Below are positions 21,895 through 32,935 of a stretch of DNA of 64,000 nucleotides, in pieces (the stretch's first letter is position 1; each line of letters begins with the position of its first letter). Location of the stretch: contig CM023453.1 of assembly GCA_013339765.2 (NCBI GenBank), positions 26,551,868 through 26,615,867 of the forward strand. Reading direction: 5' to 3'. The notes under the pieces are model-generated. The model made no database searches. It saw nothing but the letters and a program-made list of their open reading frames with translations, and was not told the origin of the DNA. Position numbers and translations under genes: made by a program. The DNA is from Haemaphysalis longicornis. Lineage: Eukaryota > Arthropoda > Arachnida > Ixodida > Ixodidae.

Positions 21895-22135
21895 TGATTC
21901 CTGGGCAATGCCCAAACTGGGAAAGCTGCAGTAGCGCCAGCGCATCAAGGTAACTGAAGGAGATGAAGACGACGACGAAAGGAAAACTTTTTCCAACCGG
22001 TCTAAATTATCTTTCCTAAGCGCCTCGTGATTAGATAAGAATTCCATTCATTTTAACTATCCTGTGTTGATTGGCCGATCCCCTGATTGGGTATGTCCAT
22101 ATCTAAAGGCGCAGCAGCAACAACAACAACAACAA
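21895..22135 (+). repeat. 2.5-kb unit family, 5' module only
   Basis: Contains ATGCCCAAACTGGGAAAG (near 21908), an acidic-coding stretch GAGATGAAGACGACGACGAA, the shared words CTAAATTATCTTTCCTAAGC and GATTAGATAAGAATTCCATT, then TTGGCCGATCCCCTGATTGG and a CAA/AAC trinucleotide run. The same order of words precedes the copy at 24265. A stop (TAG) interrupts the acidic frame. The copy ends after the CAA run, where unrelated sequence begins. Confidence 0.6.
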
Positions 22136-22270
22136 TTGTCCTGGCGCTACGATCTGGATGTGTCAATTACATCTTTTTTTTTTATTATTTATCAATACTG
22201 TAGGTCTTCTGCAGACCCATACAGGAAGCGGGCACACAACATCCCAGGTATCTGATTAGATACAAAGTCA

Positions 22271-22500
22271 AGAAGAGAGAAAGAGAGAGAGAAACTTTAT
22301 TTGAGCCCCATGGGGCTAGTCTGGGTGGCGGGTGACCGGCGCTGGTAACCGGCCGGTGACCATTGCAGCTCGCTGGATGACCTTAGCCTGGACCTCACGG
22401 TCCGAGCTGCACAACGCCTTCGCCCAGAGCTCTCCGTCTGTGAAAGGGGGGAATACAGTATTTCGAGGGACGATACGCGGAACAGCGGAACACTTACAAT
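22271..22500 (-). mobile_element. LINE 3' terminus with CT tail
   Basis: The minus frame ends with DGELWAKALCSSDREVQ and AKVIQRAAMVTGRLPAP before a stop, a C-terminus of the type seen in the near-complete LINE at 19.8 kb. The 3' UTR is short. AATAAA is at 22301-22296, followed by a CTCTCTCT/TTCTCTC tail to 22271. No RT remains. Confidence 0.7.
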
Positions 22501-22674
22501 AGCGAGTACATAAATAGTAAATTGGTGCTCTTCCCATACACGAGAAGAAGAAACAAAAATACTAGAAACCGCGTTCTACGCATGACAAACAACGTATGTA
22601 CAAAAAGTACAATACACCACTGCAAAACACGTTTTTCGCTATCACAACAACAAGAACAACAAAAAAAATAACTA

Positions 22675-23557
22675 TACAGGCTCTGTGACCGGCTCCACAA
22701 ATGAACAAAATTGATCCATATTTGTAATATTAACAGCTTCACTTGGTAGCGCCTTCCAAGCGTTCACAGCGCGAGGGAAAAAGGAATACTTCAACACATT
22801 GCTATGCGCACTGAAGGGACGTATGCATTTATCGTGGTTCGTCCTACTAGAACGGCGGCCAGGCGGATGAATATAGTCGTCTTTACAGATTTTAAGGTGA
22901 CCGTGAAAAAGGAGATAAAAAAACTTAATGGAAGCAACGTGACGCCGGCAAGACAGAGTTGCTATGTGCGCTTGATTGCGCATGTCCGATGCACTGTCGC
23001 GCTAAGAGTATTTTGAATAGATAAACCTCAGGGCCCTGTTCTGCAATCTTTCAAGTTTGTCGCGAAGGTAGTTTTGATGAGGGTCCCACACTATACTTCC
23101 GTATTCTAGAATGGGCCTGACTAGGGTTTTGTAGGCAGTTAGTTTAACTGCTGAAGGTGCTTTGCCCAATCTTCTACGCAGAAATCCTATATGTTATTTA
23201 AATGCCTTGGCGCATGTATTGGTAATGTGTTGTTCCCATTTTAAGTCTTGCGAAAATGTGACGCCCAGATATTTTACCTTGTCAACTTTACTAATATTAA
23301 AACCATTAAGGCTGTACGCGAAAGACAAAGGTCGTTTTTTCTTGGTTAGGCTTATGAACGCGGTTTTAGACACATTTATTTCCATTCCCCACATCTCGCA
23401 CCATTGGGAAATGTTTCGTAAAGAAGAATTTAGCTTTAATTGGTCATCAATACTGCGTGTTGTACTGTAAATGACACAGTCATCTGCGAAAAGTCGCAAT
23501 GTTACACCTACAAGAAGAGATGTCATTAACGTAAATAAGAAATAATGTTGGCCCTAA
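22675..23557 (-). mobile_element. CR1/L2-like LINE fragment: RT palm to C-terminus
   Basis: The minus frames start with LGPTLFLIYVNDI, then LRLFADDCVIYST (the RT catalytic box), ISQWCEMWGMEINVSKT and VKYLGVTF, then after a stop YKTLVRPILEYGSIVWDPH and KLERLQNRALRFI, ending KYSFFPRAVNAWKALPSE. This C-terminus, without RNase H, is typical of CR1/L2/Daphne-like elements and differs from the RNase H LINEs elsewhere in the window. Frame changes and stops show that it is dead. It abuts a plus-strand LINE at ~23557. Confidence 0.8.
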
Positions 23558-24220
23558 TCATAATTTCTGATTCTTTTTCGGTATGCTTAGCCCTTTCTTC
23601 CCCTAAAGACACTCCCCTTCTGCGGACGTTTCGGTCACCCCTGCCACCCCACTTCACTGAAATTAACCTTCTTTGGGTTCCTGGTCATGCGGGGATCACA
23701 TTCAACGAGACTGCAGAGTCTCTAGCAAGTATAGCACTTTCTGGGCCTGTAGCAGACATTGTAGAGCCGACACCTTTAATAACAGCACCTAGGTACCGTA
23801 GGATGCTGAAACTCCAAGAACAGCAAGAATCTGTTTTATTGTCATTAAGAGATTTTAATTACCTTAAATTCTCATGGAAACCTGAATGGTGCCCTTCACG
23901 CAACTTAGAGGTGGTTATTACAGCCTTACGTTGTCGAGTACCCCCGTTAAATAGGTACTTACACGGGTCTCGTCTGGCGCCAACAGCTCTGCGCAGCTAT
24001 TGCAACGAAGACGAGTCCGTCGAACACTACCTTTTGACATGCCGACGTTTTTCCCGACTGAGACGTCAGTCCCTGGAGGTGCCGCTTTACAGTTTGGGGA
24101 TACCCCTAACAGTGCCGGCTATACTATCGTTCGGGGCATCCGAAACGGGGTTCTGCCGCCGGGGTGTATGCTCTGCCCTCCTGCGCTACATTGAAAATTC
24201 CAAACGATTTTCTTTATGAT
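23555..24220 (+). mobile_element. LINE fragment: RNase H end and C-terminus
   Basis: The 224-codon frame (23545-24219) is a close relative of the LINE at 32936-34840. It begins at the third RNase H motif (ISDSFSVCLALSSPKD), continues INLLWVPGHAGITFNETAES, and ends with SYCNEDESVEHYLLTCRRF and SALLRYIENSKRF. The open frame and high similarity to the 34-kb copy suggest modest age. It is followed within 50-100 bp by a 2.5-kb unit copy, as is the 34-kb LINE. Confidence 0.8.
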
Positions 24221-24264
24221 TGCGGTTGGTCACCCTCGCTTTGATTTTCCAGTTTTTTTTTTCC

Positions 24265-26870
24265 AAAACTCTTTCCAACCGGTTTAAATTATCTTTCCTA
24301 AGCGTCTCGTGATTAGATAAGAATTCCATTAATTTTAACCATCCTCTGTTGATTGGCCGATCGCTTGATTGTATATATTCTATATGGCTTGATTGCCATA
24401 TCTAAAGGCGCAACAATAACAACAACAACAACAACAACAACAAAAGAAATGGAAGCAAGGTCCCCAACGATCGTGCTTACACCACCCCGCCCGTCAAAAG
24501 ATGTTCGAAGGCTGCCAGGCTCTGCCGGTCCACGCCGAGAACAAGGCACAAGGGCGCGGCTGCGTTCAGATCGGACGCCTGACACCGAACCACTACAACT
24601 TGACTCTCGCGGCTGTTAAATCAAGCAACGACAGGGGTATCCTTCGTCGCGATAGTAGTCCACCGTGCGATCCTTCTGCCGGGCCCAACTGCGCGGCCAA
24701 GGTGGAACCTGTAACGAACGGGTACGCCTACAACGGTACAAAGGAAAACCCTTCGACCACGGCAGCTGACGTAGGAGCCCCTGGCCACCCGCTAGCTAGC
24801 ACTGAACACGGCTTGGCCTCCATGGCTGGGCCTTCCGCCCTGAATGCCACGTTAGCGGACACGTACAGTGGCGAGGGATCCCTCACCGAGGAGCCACTTC
24901 ACAAGCTTCGGCACAGCAGCAGTGACCTTGCAAATGGCAACATTACTTCCAGTGATATAGGAGCGCGCCTCGCACGGCGGCTAGGTGAGGACTCCACAAG
25001 ACGATTTCGCTTGTCCCCGAGAGAGCGGTGGAAATTCCAGTTCTGACACGGACAGTGGGCCTAATTAGCACCACATGGATTGCGACACCGACGCCCAGGA
25101 CTCTTACCGGGCATTCGTCCAAGGTGTCGTCATTGAATATCGGCTGCACTCGATCCGTTTCGGGAAACTGGACGCGTAATCAAATGAACGGACGTGTTTG
25201 TTCAATGTTTTTGTACAGCCTTTCAGATATATAAAATTATATTGATCTTGTCGCATTTTATATCGCATACTAATAAAAAGCTACCATAGTAGCATGATTT
25301 TGACTAGTGCATAAACGATTGTGCTTTTGAACAGTTAAGGTTGTGTTAATAAAAAGCGTGGCTAATATCGGTATGAAATAAATTTATAAATATATATGAG
25401 AGGCGATGTTCAACAATATCGTACTGACCAAAAAGTCAACTAATCATAGATCATTTTAATAGCCCATAAAAAACCTAAACAGCTGCTGTGAAACGTCATG
25501 AAATCACTGACAGAGTTGTAGCAGTGGTCTACAACATGCCTGCCGCTTGGTTATTCCTTGACATACCTTCGTTGCAAGAAGAAAACGTCCGGCTTTGTGA
25601 ATAGTTTTCTTCTACAGGAGGAGGAAAAATTAATGCGCATGCGGAGAGGCCTGAGAAGCAATACCTTCCATCTTGTTATTTCGCTTTTTTATCGGCATTT
25701 GTCCACGCAAGGGACATCATGCATAAAATTAGCCGCTCGTTCTCCCAGCCGGTTATTTTATTCACCGGCACACCCCCATCGTGTCAGCCGCGCCTCTGCT
25801 TTCAAGCGCTGTTAACAAAAGAAGCGCTGACACTTCAACAAAGGCCCCTGGCATCCACGCGTAGGAATACCTAGCGTCGCAAAAAAAAAAAAAAAAAAAA
25901 ACAGGACAGAGCGGAAAGAACTTTGAGCAAGAAGTCCGTGGGTGAGATTCCGTAAACCGGTAAACCGGCGCGCCGGAGACGAACGCCGTATATGGAAGTC
26001 TCAGCTGCATTGTTTCTTATATTGAGTATTCATTCTACCGGGCCCAAAAATTGCCCCATCTATGCCTAGTGTGAATCTGATGGATGGAAGGGGCTGCCAA
26101 AGAAAAATTGGTCTCGTATCTGCTTGCTTTGCGGCACCCCTGACACGGAGCTCCTCCTCCTCCTTTACCCTCTCGCTCATTTAATGAGGGATACACTGGA
26201 AGTGCTTGCCGTAGACCAGTGCTTTAGCGTGTACAGTTCGCATTGGGTTTTAGGTGAAGCCTATTACTCCAGGTACAAACCCCGGAAAATCCTGGTAGCC
26301 TTTCCCAACGTGCCACACCATACGCTACATTATATTATTTTCGCAGAAACACGACGTTGTTTACAAGATATAAATATGATCTCTCACTAGCAGGGGCCAT
26401 AGCACATCAATTCAGAGGTGTGTTGTCGACATTAACCCCCGATACTTACACTTTCGTGTGAGGGCAAATACTCACCGTTGTTAATACTCACCGTTGTATA
26501 CATATCCACACAGGAGACATACCTTCGGAGGTGCACTGTCGGACGCCTACGCCCGACTTTTTGAATTTTGTGGGAGTCCTATATTCATACCGTGTTACAC
26601 ACCCACCGAGGCCGTCCGCGTGTTTTTCGTCAACATGCAGCGTTATTTACATCCAAAACGAGTCGTTTTGTACATCTTCGTAACATCAGCCAACTGACCC
26701 ACCGGTCTACGTTAGTTAGCCTCTACTACAAGCCACGGGCGTGTTGCACGGCGAAACCGAAACGGAAACTAGTCCGAACTCTCCAAAAATAAACCGCAAT
26801 AACTATATCCCGGCACACACTTGTGTCGAACTGCACTAAAGTATTTTCTAAAAATATCCTTTACACAAAC
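24265..26870 (+). repeat. 2.5-kb unit family, copy A (most continuous)
   Basis: The 5' module (CTAAATTATCTTTCCTAAGC, TTGGCCGATCGCTTGATTG, AAC run 24411-24443) leads into a protein frame (24449-25179), then about 1.7 kb of trailer. Trailer landmarks shared with copies B and C are GACGTCA/GACATCATGCATAAAA, CACACCCCCATCGTG, CCCCTGGCATCC and TGAGGGCAAATACTCACC. A 20-bp A run interrupts it at 25880. No terminal repeats or target-site duplication are visible. Class unknown: it could be a retroposed gene family, a segmental duplication or an undescribed element. Confidence 0.65.
24449..25179 (+). pseudogene. Unrecognised protein of the unit family, copy A
   Basis: No domain recognised. The frame opens with MEARSPTIVLTPP at 24449, shifts by one base near 24495, and continues as MFEGCQALPVHAENK (24501) to 25046. 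It includes TNGYAYNG, a run of small residues, and EEPLHKLRHSSSD. After a further shift it ends QGVVIEYRLHSIRFGKLDA with a stop at 25177. The same blocks occur in copies B (DGYAY, EEPLLKRRRSS, GVIIEY) and C (DGYAYNG, EEPLWKRRRSS), so the protein order is real. The basic KRRRSS block could be a nuclear-localisation signal (inference). At least two frame changes make this copy a pseudogene. Confidence 0.6.
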
Positions 26871-27654
26871 TAAGGTGAGTATGCATGAACTGTAACATCT
26901 TGGTCATCGTCCATTATATCGCAAGAAGAGTTTGCGCCATTTCGCGTGGCTGCTGCAGTTATGGCGGATGCCGCAGACCTCGCATGGTATTTTTTCTTCT
27001 TTCGGGCTTTAAAACTTAAATACAGCGTTAGCGACTCCAAAGCGACGAAAACCATATTTATTTGCGCCCGTCTATGCAATGCAAACACAAGTAGCAGTTT
27101 GAAAAATTCAAGACAGCGGTTGGTTGCGACTTAGCAACCCATTAACTAGGCTACCTTGTACTCTTAAAATTCGAATTCGTTTTTTTTTTTTTCTTGGCGT
27201 GTGCAATGTTCGCGGGACTCTTCATGGGCTGCACTTTCACCAAGCAGTTCAATGCCTGCAAAGGAAGAAAGTCACAGATCGGTATGATCCTTCAACGCGG
27301 AGCTCAAAATAGTGTAGCGGTATTGCTGCCTTTTCAAACATTGATATTAAAAATGCATTTATGTAGCAATCTCATTTGAAACAATTTTATTTCTAAGTTA
27401 TGGTAGGCTGGTAGCTCATTGCATGAATACGGTACTGCGCTGCTGAACACGAAGTTTCGGCTTGATTCCTGGCCACGACAGTCGTTTTTTCCATTAAGTA
27501 AAAACAAGGCAACAGGATGACAAAGTAGCACAATCAATAACGTCTATGTACCTCGAGTGTAGCACACGTTCAAATCAATTAGGCGCCATAAATTAGTCCG
27601 TAGCCCGACTAATCTTCCGACTTGGTGGATCTTTCGTCTCGTTGCACATTCAGG
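26871..27654. other. Unassigned stretch
   Basis: Sequence between unit copies. It begins with a consensus-like 5' splice site (AAG followed by GTGAGTATGC at 26872), but no convincing exon precedes it. The minus strand (27088-26870) is open and ends in an acidic DIMDDDQDVTV stretch without a recognisable domain. There is a T run near 27180. Confidence 0.35.
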
Positions 27655-27935
27655 CCACAAGCGCATAAAAACTGACGCTCTGTCTCCCACCTGGTTGTTT
27701 TATTCACCGGCACACTCCCATCGTGTATGCCGTGCCTCTTCTTTCTAGCCCGGATTTTGCCATTTCGTGCGAGTTCCTACATTCATAGCGTGTTACACAT
27801 CCAACGAGCCCTTCGGTGTGTTTTTTCATCTATATGCAGAATAATTTCTTTGTACTCGTTTTATATATCTTCGAAATCATGAACCAGCTTACCCAGCAGT
27901 CTACGTTAGTTAACTATTACTCGCGAGTAACAAAG
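27655..27935 (+). repeat. 2.5-kb unit family, internally deleted trailer piece
   Basis: The first part (CACCGGCACACTCCCATCGTG, CGTGCCTCTTCTTTC) matches copy A at about 25765-25800. The second part (TTCATAGCGTGTTACACATCC, CAGTCTACGTTAGTTA) matches copy A at about 26580-26720. The ~750 bp between them in copy A are missing here. The orientation is the same as all other copies. Confidence 0.6.
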
Positions 27936-28764
27936 CATTGCATATCCAATTAGGATGTGCGCTGGTTTTACAACGGCTTCGCTTGAGGCCTCCACTTTGC
28001 AGAGTTTGGATGGTGCATCATTTTTGTTCCGCTCAACCCAGTGATCGTACAGGCTTCAAAGCAAGCAAACCCAAACAACCTCATTCCTTGCCTTCATGGT
28101 ATAATTTTGTTGCTGCTCTTTTTGCATTCACTGCATCGCAAATAACCGGAAGAAGAGAAGGCAGGAGGATTGGGTAGGCAAAAGGAGGGCACTAAGATCA
28201 TATATCGATCATCATCATTGACATCAACGACGTCATAATTACGAGAGACTTCCCATAGAGGAATAAACATTTTGGTAGATGGCGCCACTAGATAAGCGTG
28301 AAGCCTTAGTCATGAAAAGTTAAATCAAAGTCGGTCGAGACGTCCCTGTACCACGTTACCTTGCCTTGTAAATACGCCCGGTAATATTTATTGGCTGTAG
28401 GCGCGCTCCTGACGCACTGACACAGCTGAACGCGCATGCTGGTTTCTTGTACGACGCACCAGATCTTGAACCGCTATGGCTATGATCATTTCTCCGATGC
28501 CCTCTTTTGTGAACCAGAAAAATACATCGCAAGTCGCATGAACACCCTAATGCACGCACGCACAAAAGAGCGCCGAGCAGACAACAACAGGGAGGTCTGC
28601 TGAACGCTACCTCCAGCGAAACAACCGCGGCATGAAGCTACGAGAAAAACAATATTGTGGGTCACGTACTGAGCTGACTCCGGCGGATCTGAAAAGGAAA
28701 ACAGCCGAGGGAGCGTCGTCAACGGAGGAGGGCTTGTTACGGCTCGCTGCATGACGTCATGAGA
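27936..28764. other. Unassigned stretch
   Basis: About 830 bp with no supported gene, element end or RNA. Open frames are under 90 codons and featureless. Confidence 0.4.
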
Positions 28765-29075
28765 GATAGAAAGAGAGAAAGAGGAAGCATTTTAATGAGC
28801 TAGAAAGTAAGAGTGGTACCCTAGTCCTGGAATCCATGCGTTACCATAGTCGTCTTGGCCCGTGTCCCCAGGAGAGTCTGGTCCTCCAGTTGGCAGCTGG
28901 TCAACATTGTCTCGCACAGCTCAGGGAAGTAACGGGTGGAGAGGGGTTGTAGGGCGGAGTTGTGAGCGCATTCCAGAATTAAAAGCTAGAGGGTGCCTTG
29001 CTGTTGACAAAATTTGCATAGAGCGGACGTCATGGCGCCCTCTTTGGTCTTCCTCCATGCCGGTGCCCGTAGCGT
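28765..29075 (-). mobile_element. LINE 3' UTR fragment
   Basis: On the minus strand this resembles the 3' UTR of the LINE tail at 20230-20470 (shared blocks around CTCAGGGA, CCAGTTGGCAGCTGG-type words) and runs into an A/G-alternating tract on plus (28765-28790), i.e. a CT-type tail on minus. It lacks a clean AATAAA and coding sequence. It abuts the 5' edge of unit copy B. Confidence 0.45.
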
Positions 29076-29925
29076 TCAAATAGGTATAGCACCAGCGCGC
29101 CAAGGCAGAACAGGAAGAACACGACGAAGATGAAATAGCCGATCCATTGGCGGGCATGTGCCTTCCCCAAGGAACATTATCATCATAACCATCCTTACTA
29201 TTATAATCATCATTGTAATTAGAAGAAGAAATGGAAGCAAGGTCCCCAACGGTCGTGCTCTCGCCATCTTCCTGTGAAAAGATGTTCGAAAGTTCGCAGG
29301 CCTCCTTGGTGCATTCTGAGATGAAGAAGCGAGTTCGCTGCTGCCTTCGGATAGCAGGTATGGCACCAAGCCACTCCGAGTTGCGTCTCGAGGCTGTTCG
29401 GTCAAGCAACGCTAGGCGATCTCTTCGACGCGACAGCGGTCCACCATTCGGTCTTCCTGCCGGGCCCAACTGTCCTACCGACATGGAACCTAGAACGGAC
29501 GGGTACGCCTACGAGAGGGAGAAGAGAGACCCTCCGGCCACGGCAGCTTTTGTACGGGTCCTCTGGCCAGCCACTGGCAGGCACTGAGCACGGCTTGGCA
29601 TACAAGGCTGAGCCTTTCGTCCCGAATGGCTCGGCAGCCGACACGCGCAGTGGCGAGGACGCCTTCTCCGAGGAGCCACTACTCAAGCGCCGGCGCAGCA
29701 GCAGACGACGCCAACGACATCCTTACTCCCAGAGGCAAGGGCGCTTCTCGTGCGGCGACACGGTGCGGGTTCCAGACACCGATTACGATGGTACGCGAAA
29801 GCGCGGCGGCATGGAGAGCTATTTCGCGCTGTTCTCCACAATGCGACCCCAAGCATCCGGTACACCTACGAGAACTGGCATTCGCCGCGGGTGTCATCAT
29901 TGAATATCATGCTCCATTCGATTAG
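29076..29925 (+). pseudogene. Unrecognised protein of the unit family, copy B
   Basis: The 5' part encodes HQRAKAEQEEHDEDEIADPL, an acidic segment, and meets a stop before the ATG at 29231. From 29231 the frame reads MEARSPTVVLSPSSCEKM and on through LRLEAVRSSNARRSLRRD and TDGYAYEREKR to 29587. It then shifts to SGQPLAGTEHGLAYKAE and EDAFSEEPLLKRRRSS, shifts again and ends ELAFAAGVIIEYHAPFD with a stop at 29923. Here the MEARSP start and the MFES block are in one frame, which shows that the break seen in copy A is secondary. No domain known to me; dead copy. Confidence 0.6.
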
Positions 29926-30789
29926 TTTCCGGAAACAGAATGCATAATTTAATGAACGACGGACGTGCGGGTTCGCTTTGTTTAAAAAGCTTTTCAGATA
30001 TCTAAAATATCTCAAGCGTTTCTTATGCGTGCATAAGCGATTATGCATTTGAAAACAATTAAGGTCTTGTTAATGAAAAGAAGTGTGGTTGTAATATTTC
30101 GTATGAAATAAATGTATGCACTAATGCGATTCTAAATCAATTAGTTTTAAACGGAAAACTACAGTGATTTTATATTTTTATATCATACCAAGAAAATCCT
30201 GAGTGATTCCTTCTTGGAAGTGGAATGAAAGCACGGGCACCGTTACCGCACCAGTCTTCCAATGTTCCTGCCGCGTTTCATGAAGCAAAAGTCTCGCCTT
30301 GTAAATAGTTTTTTTCAGCAGAAGTGCATGTGTACCACTAAAGCACAAGTCGTGATATGTTCCATTTTTATACCTCCCTATTTTCTCGGCATTTGGGTAC
30401 GCAAGCGACGTCACGCATAAAAATTGCCGCTCGATTTCCCATTCGGTTCGTTTATTCACTGGCACACCCCCATCGTGCCAGCGCGCGTCTTCTTTCTCGC
30501 ACTGCTAACAAAAGAAAAGTCGACCATTCAACAAACGCCCCTGGCATCCGCCCGTAGGAATAATTCTTTCCGTCGCCACAAACACGAAAGAATTTTGCTT
30601 AACAGTCCGTGGTGGAGGTTGTGTAAACCGGCCCATCGAATACAAAGGCCGTGTATATGAGAGACTAAGCTGCAGTTTTCTTTAGATTGTGATTCATTCT
30701 ATCGGGCTCCCAAATCGCCCCGTCACTTTCTATAGTGGTGAATCTGATGGGTTGAAGGGGCTACCAAAAATTATGCACCCCTCGGTCAA

Positions 30790-31220
30790 ACGATGACGAT
30801 GGTTGAAAGCGAAGCTGTCTTGTGATGGATTCTTTGGTTGGCCAATCCCACACTGTGAGTATGCGCTACTCTGGAGGTACGCCCCACTTTTCTAGAATAC
30901 CCACAGCAACTGTCGGGTGTGCAATCCGTAGGCCTAACGTTTGCGTTTGGGGTGTACGGCGTTCGCTTGGCGTTCGCTTCGACCAGTCGGATAGGTGCCG
31001 TCGGATAGAAGTTGTCGGATGGACGCCGGGGCCGTCGGATAGACTCCGGCTTCATAACGCGAGGGACCCAGGTTCGATTCCGGCCAGAAGAACCCTTTTC
31101 TTCTTTCACTTCACCCGCGACCATTCATCATCGTCGTCAAAGAAAGTTGGCTTTGCTGTAGGGCGCATTGGCGCACAACGGCATCAGAGAAGACACTAAA
31201 GCTTCGCTTTAAAAAATATT
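30790..31220. mobile_element. Small inverted-repeat insertion in copy B
   Basis: The left end has GAAAGCGAAGCTGTCTTGTG; the right end read inward has TAAAGCGAAGCTTTAGTGTC. The segment interrupts unit sequence that is continuous in copy A. Inside are three to four copies of a GCCGTCGGATAG-type word and a pol III B box-like GGTTCGATTCC followed by GGCC (31071-31085). A TTAAAGCGAAGCTTTC end of similar sequence occurs alone near 38226. It is a MITE or SINE-derived foldback; exact borders are not resolved. Confidence 0.55.
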
Positions 31221-31310
31221 TTCCACAAATCATCTTGCTTTCTGCAGCCCCTGACACGAAACTCCTCCTCTTCACTCTTCCTTCCGCACCTCATTCTACC
31301 CCACTCACTC

Positions 31311-31558
31311 TGATTGATTTGATTGATTGTAGGGTTTAACGCGCCGACGCAACGCACGCGATGAGGTGCGGCACCGTAGTGGAGGGTTCCGAATTAATTT
31401 TGACCACCCGTGACCCGGGGATCTTTAACACGCGCCTAAATCTCAAACACACGGGAGTTATTGCTTTTCGCCTGCAGCAGAAAAGCATCCGCCACAGCCG
31501 GGAATCGAACCCACATCCGCGCAGCACTACGCCTTAGCCACTGAGCCGCCGCGGCGGA
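31311..31558 (-). mobile_element. tRNA-derived SINE inserted in copy B
   Basis: The same family as 12885-13119. On the minus strand the head is GGCGGCTCAGTGGCTAAGG (A box) and GGTTCGATTCCCGGC (intact B box), then the body CAAAATTAATTCGGAACCC and a TCAATCAAATCAATCA tail. Probable duplications are CCCCACTCACTC (31299-31310) and CCCCTCTCACTC (31569-31580), one mismatch. The intact B box and long tail suggest a younger copy than the one at 12.9 kb. It splits unit copy B. Confidence 0.88.
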
Positions 31559-32050
31559 TGCCACCCCACCCCTCTCACTCGTCTAATGAGTAATACAATG
31601 GCAGTTTTTGCAGTAGGCCAGTGGTTTAGTGTATGGAGTTAGCTCGGATTTTAAGCTTGTTGCTCCAGGACAAGCCTGGTAGCCATCCCCCACCGTAACA
31701 TGGAGCTCCCCTCCTACCTCCTCATCCCAAACCACACGCTAGATTCCATTCTGTTTGCGGAAATTAAAACCACGTCGTTAGGAGATATAAATATGAACTG
31801 TATCTTCAACCCTTAAACCTATCAGGGGGCTTAGCACATTAAGGCATAGGTTGTAGTCTACGTTTATACACTTTCACGTGAGGGCAAATACTCACCATTG
31901 TATGCGTACCCAAACGGGTGACATGCCTCCTTTGGTTTCCGCTTCTGCGTAGCAAAATTTAAACCCGAGTTCCAATCCCATTAGCACTGATTCTTGTTTA
32001 ATTTTTTGCAATAATTTCATTACTTTAAGGTTATTTTTTTATCACGCAGG

Positions 32051-32160
32051 TACTGGACTGGACTGGAAAAGACTTTATTGAAACAATTCCTGCAGTAGGC
32101 AGGACCCGGGTTACGGCTCCGCCTCGACGTGGCCTGGCGTCGCGCCTTCTTCTGCGACCC
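32051..32160 (-). mobile_element. LINE 3' end with TCCAG tail
   Basis: On the minus strand GCAGGAATTGTTTCAATAAA (AATAAA at 32079-32074) is followed by GTCTTTTCCAGTCCAGTCCA, a pentamer tail. Only about 100 bp of 3' UTR remain. A LINE origin is inferred from the terminal arrangement shared with other copies. Confidence 0.5.
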
Positions 32161-32574
32161 TACTCGTCACAAGCCCGTTTTATGCACTTTTATGCATTAT
32201 AAATTGTTTTTCGAGTAGCTTCATTACTTTAGGTCAGCTACGGTTTTTTAAATGTTTGTTGTGGTTTTGGTCGGTTCTCGTGATTGTTGTTGAATATTTT
32301 TAAACACCGTGGTTGTTTCATTGTTTCGTGGGTTTCGGGTCACATTTCTCATTTCGATTTGGGTGATTTTGTCGAATTTAGGTTTGTTTCACCTCTCCAT
32401 GTAGGTCAGCAAGGGGCTGGCAGAGATAACTGCGGTAAGCATTTACGCACGTTAGTTTTTTACAATTGCGGTGTTTCATTCATTTTAGGTGAGTTTTGGT
32501 TATTTACTTCAGTTCCGGTGGTTTTGCGTGCTTAGGTAATTTTCTACTCTGATGTAACCATCATACCAAGGTGG
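32161..32574. other. Unassigned T/G-rich stretch
   Basis: About 410 bp rich in TTT, GTTT and TTAGGT words with no element end or coding frame I can identify. Confidence 0.4.
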
Positions 32575-32756
32575 AAAAGAAGCGCAAAAAGAACACAAAG
32601 CGAGGCAAAGAACTACGAAACACACAAGACGAAGGAAAGGACTACACAGGGCCAGCGCTCGTCCTGTAAAGTTCTTTCCTTCGCCTTGTGTTTTTTTTTT
32701 TTTTTTTTTGTAGTTCTTTCCATCGACCTGGGTTTTCTTGCGCTTCTTTTTCACCA
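32575..32756. repeat. Imperfect inverted repeat (hairpin)
   Basis: The left arm (AAAAGAAGCGCAAAAAGAAC then AAGGCAAAGAACTAC and GAAGGAAAG) pairs with the right arm (GTTCTTTCCTTCGCCTTGTG, T run, TTCTTGCGCTTCTTTTTC). The total is about 180 bp around a short GC-rich centre (AGCGCTCGTCCTGTAAAG). Elements with such arms are common dispersed repeats. A partial arm lies at 6300-6360. Confidence 0.6.
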
Positions 32757-32865
32757 TATCTCCCTAGCAACTCGCCAATCTGTCGGTGCTCCATAGCAAG
32801 CTCAGATGACGGCTGGCTGTGCTGACTAGGAAACGCATATACGCAGCCAGCGCCCGCGCGACTGG

Positions 32866-32935
32866 GCGCAGCACCAGTGCAGCGAGGCAGGAGAGGAAAA
32901 GAAAAACGAAGAAGTAATGGCCGATGTGAGAAATT
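32866..32935 (+). repeat. 2.5-kb unit family, 5' tip (copy E)
   Basis: GCAGCACCAGTGCAGCGAGG, AGAGGAAAAGAAAAACGAAG and TAATGGCCGATG match the opening of copy B (GCACCAGCGCGCCAAGG, acidic stretch, TAGCCGATCC). In the same relative frame it encodes HQCSEAGEEKKNEEVMAD. It is cut off after about 70 bp by the LINE beginning at 32936. Confidence 0.45.

Larger units (their letters stand above)
29076..31960 (+). repeat. 2.5-kb unit family, copy B, with two insertions
   Basis: The copy opens with GCACCAGCGCGCCAAGGCAG and the acidic-coding GAACACGACGAAGATGAAAT, then GCCGATCCATTGGCGGGC, the protein frame (to 29925) and the trailer. Relative to copy A the trailer is split twice: at ~30790-31220 by a small inverted-repeat element and at 31311-31568 by a SINE. 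Copy A sequence resumes after each insertion (TTGCTTTC/GCAGCCCCTGACACG; CACTCGTCTAATGAG), ending at the GAGGGCAAATACTCACC block near 31890 and a short tail. Confidence 0.65.

Noticed and set aside
26870..26880. Perfect-looking 5' splice site AAG/GTGAGT
   Set aside because: No open frame or other exon evidence upstream; a lone consensus donor is expected by chance in this length of sequence.
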